DNA of 64,000 nucleotides from Streptomyces ruber (lineage in GTDB: Bacteria > Actinomycetota > Actinomycetes > Streptomycetales > Streptomycetaceae). The translations under genes and the position numbers were made by a program. The stretch lies in NCBI RefSeq assembly GCF_014648075.1, contig NZ_BMQK01000017.1, positions 1 to 64,000 of the forward strand, read 5' to 3'. The notes under the pieces are model-generated. The model was not told the origin of the DNA and ran no database searches. It saw nothing but the letters and a program-made list of their open reading frames with translations. Shown here one piece after another: positions 60,918 to 64,000 of the stretch; positions within the stretch are counted from its first letter, which is position 1; each line of letters starts with the position of its first letter.

Positions 60918-62041
60918 CGGTGCGGCGCCCCTCCGTCAGCGTCAGCAGGAGGGCGTTCGTGGGCGCGGGAGCGGGCGCCGGTGCCGCGCTCGCGCTGGGG
61001 CTCGCCGCCCCGGCCCGTGCCCACGGGCGCGCGCCCTTCGGCCGCTACGGCTCCCCGCGCGCCCGGCTGACCCCGCGCACCCTGTACGTCCACCCCGGCG
61101 GCCGCGGCGACCACACCACGATCCAGGCCGCCGTGGACGCGGCGGGCAGCGGATACACGCTGGTCATCGCGCCCGGCACCTACCGCGGGACGGTGGCCGT
61201 CGACACCGCCCGCACGCAGATGACCTGGCTCGGCGCCTCGGACGACGCCCGCGACGTGACGATCGTGTACGACAACGCGGCCGGCACCCCCAGGCCCGAC
61301 GGTTCGGGCACCTACGGCACCAGCGGCTCGGCCACCACCACCGTGCAGGCCGACGGGTTCACCGCCCGGCACGTCACCTTCGCCAACGACTGGCTGCGCG
61401 CCGACCACCCGGGGGTGAGCGGCACCCAGGCCGTCGCGATCAAGGTGCAGGGCGACCGGTCCGCGTTCCACCACTGCCGGTTCCTCGGTCACCAGGACAC
61501 CCTGTACGCCGACACGAGGGCGCTCGGAGCCTTCGCCCGGCAGTACTTCGCGCACTGCTACGTCGAGGGCGACGTGGACTTCGTGTTCGGACGGGCCACC
61601 GCCGTGTACGAACACTGCCACTTCCGCACCCTGATCCGTACGGACCTGACCGGACCCCCGTACGGCTTCGTCTTCGCGCCGTCCACCGCGGGCGCCAACC
61701 CGCGCGGCTACCTGGTGACCGGGAGCCGGGTGACCAGCGAGGCCCCGGACGGCTCCTACAAGCTGGCCCGCCCCTGGGTGCCCAGCTCGGACCCGACCGC
61801 CCGCCCGATGCTGACCGTGCGCGAGACCCGCCTCGGCCCCGGCATCGACGCGGTGGAGCCGTACACGAACATGGCGTCCGGCCACCCGTGGCAGGACCAG
61901 CGGTTCGCCGAGTACCGCAACAAGGGCCCGGGCGCGGCCGTCACCGTCCCGGAGAACCGGCCGCAGCTCACCCGCTCGGAGGCCAGGGCCCACACCCGGG
62001 AGGCGTACCTGGGCGACTGGGCTCCCTGGGAAGGGCGCTGA
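60914..62041 (+). CDS. Secreted pectin methylesterase (CE8)
   Basis: This 375-residue enzyme removes methyl esters from pectin and so makes substrate for pectate lyases. The Tat-type N terminus has SVSRRAFVGAGAGAGAALAL. The beta-helix carries the CE8 motifs GTQAVAIKVQGDRSAFHHCR near residue 173, FLGHQDTLYADT near residue 193 (first catalytic Asp), YVEGDVDFVFGRATAVYEHC near residue 216 (second Asp), and YKLARPWVPSSD near residue 281, where the common L-G-R-P-W is L-A-R-P-W. GTG 60914 overlaps the lyase stop. Confidence 0.9.
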   Translation: MTVRRPSVSVSRRAFVGAGAGAGAALALGLAAPARAHGRAPFGRYGSPRARLTPRTLYVHPGGRGDHTTIQAAVDAAGSGYTLVIAPGTYRGTVAVDTARTQMTWLGASDDARDVTIVYDNAAGTPRPDGSGTYGTSGSATTTVQADGFTARHVTFANDWLRADHPGVSGTQAVAIKVQGDRSAFHHCRFLGHQDTLYADTRALGAFARQYFAHCYVEGDVDFVFGRATAVYEHCHFRTLIRTDLTGPPYGFVFAPSTAGANPRGYLVTGSRVTSEAPDGSYKLARPWVPSSDPTARPMLTVRETRLGPGIDAVEPYTNMASGHPWQDQRFAEYRNKGPGAAVTVPENRPQLTRSEARAHTREAYLGDWAPWEGR

Positions 62042-62047
62042 GGCGGA

Positions 62048-63112
62048 GTGCAGGACGGCCTTCCCCCCTTCCATCCCCTCCTCAGGGACGAGCTCCGCTT
62101 CCCGCTCGCCTGGGGCACCTCCCCCATCCGGGACTTCGGTGCCTGGCGGCGGGCGGCGCGCGCCACGGTCGAGGAGCACCTCCTCGCCGCGCCGGACCAC
62201 GGCACGCCGTACGACCCGGAGTTCGGGGGCGAGCGGTCGGAGGCGGACGGGTACACACGCGAACTGGTGCACGTCTCGCTCACCCGGTACGGCCGGGTGA
62301 GCGGGGCCCTCCTCACCCCGCACGGCACCGGCCCCTTCCCGGCCGTCCTCCTCCTGCACGACCACGGATCGAGGTTCGACATCGGGAAGGAGAAGTGCGT
62401 CCGGCCCTGGTACGGCGGCGAGCCCCGGCTCGCCTCCGCGCGCCAGTGGGCCGGCCAGTGCTTCGGCGGGCGGTTCGTCGGCGACGAACTGGCCCGGCGC
62501 GGCTACGTCGTCCTCGCCCTGGACGCGCTCGGCTGGGGCGAGCGGGGGCCGGTCACCTACGAGCAGCAGCAGGCCCTCGCGAGCAACCTGTACCTCCTGG
62601 GCTCCTCGCCCGCCGGGCTCATGGCCAGGGAGGACGTACGCGCCGCTGCCTTCCTGGCCGGGCTGGAGAGGGTGGACCGGCGGCGGGTCGCGGCCCTCGG
62701 CTTCTCGATGGGCGGCTACCGCGCCTGGCAGACGGCCGCGCTCAGCGACGACATCGCGGCCGCCGCGAGCGTGTGCTGGATGACCGGCCTGAGGGAGGCG
62801 CTGGTGCCGGGGAACAACATCCTGCGTGGCCAGTCCGCCTACTGGATGCTGCACCCCGGGCTCTCCCGCCACCTCGACTTCCCCGACGTGGCGAGCATCG
62901 CCGCGCCCCGGCCGATGCTGTTCTTCCACGGCGCGCGGGACACCCTCGCCTCCAGTGAGGGTGTCCGGGCCGCGTACGGGAAGATGCGCGCCGTGTGGCG
63001 TTCGCAGCGCGCGGAGGAGCGGTTGCTCACCAAGGTGTGGCCGGAGGCCGGTCACGTCTTCGACGTGCCCATGCAGGACGAGGTCTTCGCCTGGTTCGAC
63101 GCCGTGCTGTGA
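62048..63112 (+). CDS. Alpha/beta-hydrolase (dienelactone-hydrolase/acetyl-xylan-esterase type)
   Basis: A 354-residue cytosolic esterase. The oxyanion region is AVLLLHDHGSRFDIGKEKCV near residue 99. The nucleophile is in RVAALGFSMGGYRAWQTAAL (G-F-S-M-G-G, near residue 220), the acid probably in FFHGARDTLASSEG near residue 296, and the histidine in WPEAGHVFDVPMQDE near residue 338. No signal is seen. GTG 62048 lies six bases after the methylesterase stop with GGCGGA before it. It probably deacylates imported pectin fragments; related hydrolases include glucuronoyl and acetyl esterases. Confidence 0.85.
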   Translation: MQDGLPPFHPLLRDELRFPLAWGTSPIRDFGAWRRAARATVEEHLLAAPDHGTPYDPEFGGERSEADGYTRELVHVSLTRYGRVSGALLTPHGTGPFPAVLLLHDHGSRFDIGKEKCVRPWYGGEPRLASARQWAGQCFGGRFVGDELARRGYVVLALDALGWGERGPVTYEQQQALASNLYLLGSSPAGLMAREDVRAAAFLAGLERVDRRRVAALGFSMGGYRAWQTAALSDDIAAAASVCWMTGLREALVPGNNILRGQSAYWMLHPGLSRHLDFPDVASIAAPRPMLFFHGARDTLASSEGVRAAYGKMRAVWRSQRAEERLLTKVWPEAGHVFDVPMQDEVFAWFDAVL

Positions 63113-63125
63113 GGAACCGCCCCCG

Positions 63126-64000
63126 TCAGCGCCGTACCGGCCCGATCGACTCCAGCGTCGGCACCACCGGCACGATCGTCCCGTCGGCCGCGAACTCCAG
63201 CCGGTCGATCGTGGTCTCCCGGTGCGTGCCGTCGCCGCCGGGCCGGCCGGGGCCGTCGAGGGCGAACCGGTGGTAGACGACGTACCAGTCGTCGGTGCCG
63301 GGCACGTTCACCGCCGAGTGGTGGCCGGTGGCCCTGATGCCGTACTCGGGCCGCTTGGACAGGATGACGCCCCGCTTGGTCCACGGGCCGAGCGGGGACG
63401 GGCCGGTCGCGTACGCGACCCGGTAGTTCTCGCTGCGGGTGTCGTCCTCCGACCACATGAAGTAGTAGGTGCCCTTCCGCTTGATCACGAAGGCGCCCTC
63501 GCGGAAGTTGTCCGGGGTGATGTCCTTCACCTCGGTCGCGTCGAAGGACACCATGTCGTCGTTCAGCGGCACGACGTACGCGTTGCCGTTGCCCCAGTAC
63601 AGGTACGACTGTCCGTCGTCGTCGGTGAAGACCGCCGGGTCGATCATCTGGCCGCCCGGGTAGTCCGTCCTCCCGATCAGGGGCTTGCCGAGCGCGTCCC
63701 TGAACGGGCCGGCGGGGGAGTCGGCGACCGCGACGCCGATCTGCTGCTCGGCGCAGAAGTAGAACCAGTACGTCCCGTCGCGCTCGGCGATCGCCGGGGC
63801 CCAGGCGTCGCCGTCCGCCCAGGACACGTCCGGCCCCAGGTCGAGGATGACGCCGTGGTCCGTCCAGTGGACGAGGTCCTCCGACGAGAACGCCTTGAAC
63901 CGGGTGCCGCTCCAGCCGGGGAAGCCGTCGGTCGTCGGGTAGATCCAGTAGCGGCCGTCCAGGTACCGCACGTCCGGGTCGGCGTACAGACCGGGCAGCA
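63126..64000 (-). CDS. Glycoside hydrolase family 43 protein, partial
   Basis: The gene enters from the right edge on the minus strand and ends at TGA 63126-63128; about 291 codons are in the window. The visible start reads LYADPDVRYLDGRYWIYPTT, the GH43 catalytic-base region, so only a short N terminus is missing. Other blocks are DAWAPAIAERDGTYWFYFCA, GGQMIDPAVFTDDDGQSYLY, DNFREGAFVIKRKGTYYFMW (general acid Glu) and GIRATGHHSAVNVPGTDDWY. Probably an arabinan- or galactan-side-chain enzyme. It converges on the esterase gene with a 13-base gap. Confidence 0.88.
   Translation of the reverse strand, partial: LPGLYADPDVRYLDGRYWIYPTTDGFPGWSGTRFKAFSSEDLVHWTDHGVILDLGPDVSWADGDAWAPAIAERDGTYWFYFCAEQQIGVAVADSPAGPFRDALGKPLIGRTDYPGGQMIDPAVFTDDDGQSYLYWGNGNAYVVPLNDDMVSFDATEVKDITPDNFREGAFVIKRKGTYYFMWSEDDTRSENYRVAYATGPSPLGPWTKRGVILSKRPEYGIRATGHHSAVNVPGTDDWYVVYHRFALDGPGRPGGDGTHRETTIDRLEFAADGTIVPVVPTLESIGPVRR

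Overview
The window is chromosomal DNA of a high-GC actinomycete, almost certainly a Streptomyces. Support for this is third-position GC bias in every gene, frequent GTG and TTG starts, ATGA/GTGA stop-start overlaps, and a gene order (pgi, pgl-opcA-zwf-tal-tkt, ctaB, ctaA, sufRBD-Rieske-CSUT, dapD) that I recognise from streptomycete chromosomes. I see no rRNA or tRNA gene, CRISPR array, prophage or complete insertion sequence.

Left part (1-22.6 kb) is housekeeping. It holds the oxidative and non-oxidative pentose-phosphate genes, haem O and haem A synthases for cytochrome oxidase, an ABC-2 exporter, an AAC(3)-like acetyltransferase, the complete SUF iron-sulfur operon behind its own repressor SufR, a small multidrug transporter with a frameshifted TetR regulator, and dapD.

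Middle part (22.6-43 kb) is more variable. It holds a decayed dapA-like pseudogene, small actinobacterial unknowns, an ABM-domain protein behind a SoxR-type operator, a secreted nuclease, a PhoX-type phosphatase behind a two-unit PHO box, a double TerD protein, a complete iron-siderophore ABC importer behind an iron box with an AraC regulator, and a polyol-type ABC importer with a DeoR regulator and a zinc dehydrogenase.

Right part (43-64 kb) is a pectin utilisation island. Secreted enzymes (two PL1 pectate lyases, a pectin methylesterase, a rhamnogalacturonan acetylesterase) cut the polymer, and a CUT1 importer (two permeases and a lipoprotein, no ATPase gene) takes up the pieces. Cytoplasmic GH43 enzymes, a Gfo/Idh/MocA oxidoreductase, a PmoA-like protein and an esterase process them. 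A uronate dehydrogenase plus an IlvD/Edd dehydratase and a DapA-fold lyase form an apparently oxidative sugar-acid route. Operators of GntR type (46.9 kb) and LacI type (50.4 kb) are visible.

The most unusual observation is a perfect 145-bp copy of the interior of the IlvD/Edd gene, inserted in inverted genomic orientation inside an MFS transporter gene 3.7 kb away and keeping that gene's frame open. Next in interest are an element with 15-bp inverted repeats at 45.3 kb, a frameshifted TetR gene beside its likely operator, and nutrient or stress operators (iron, SoxR, PHO) in front of otherwise ordinary genes.
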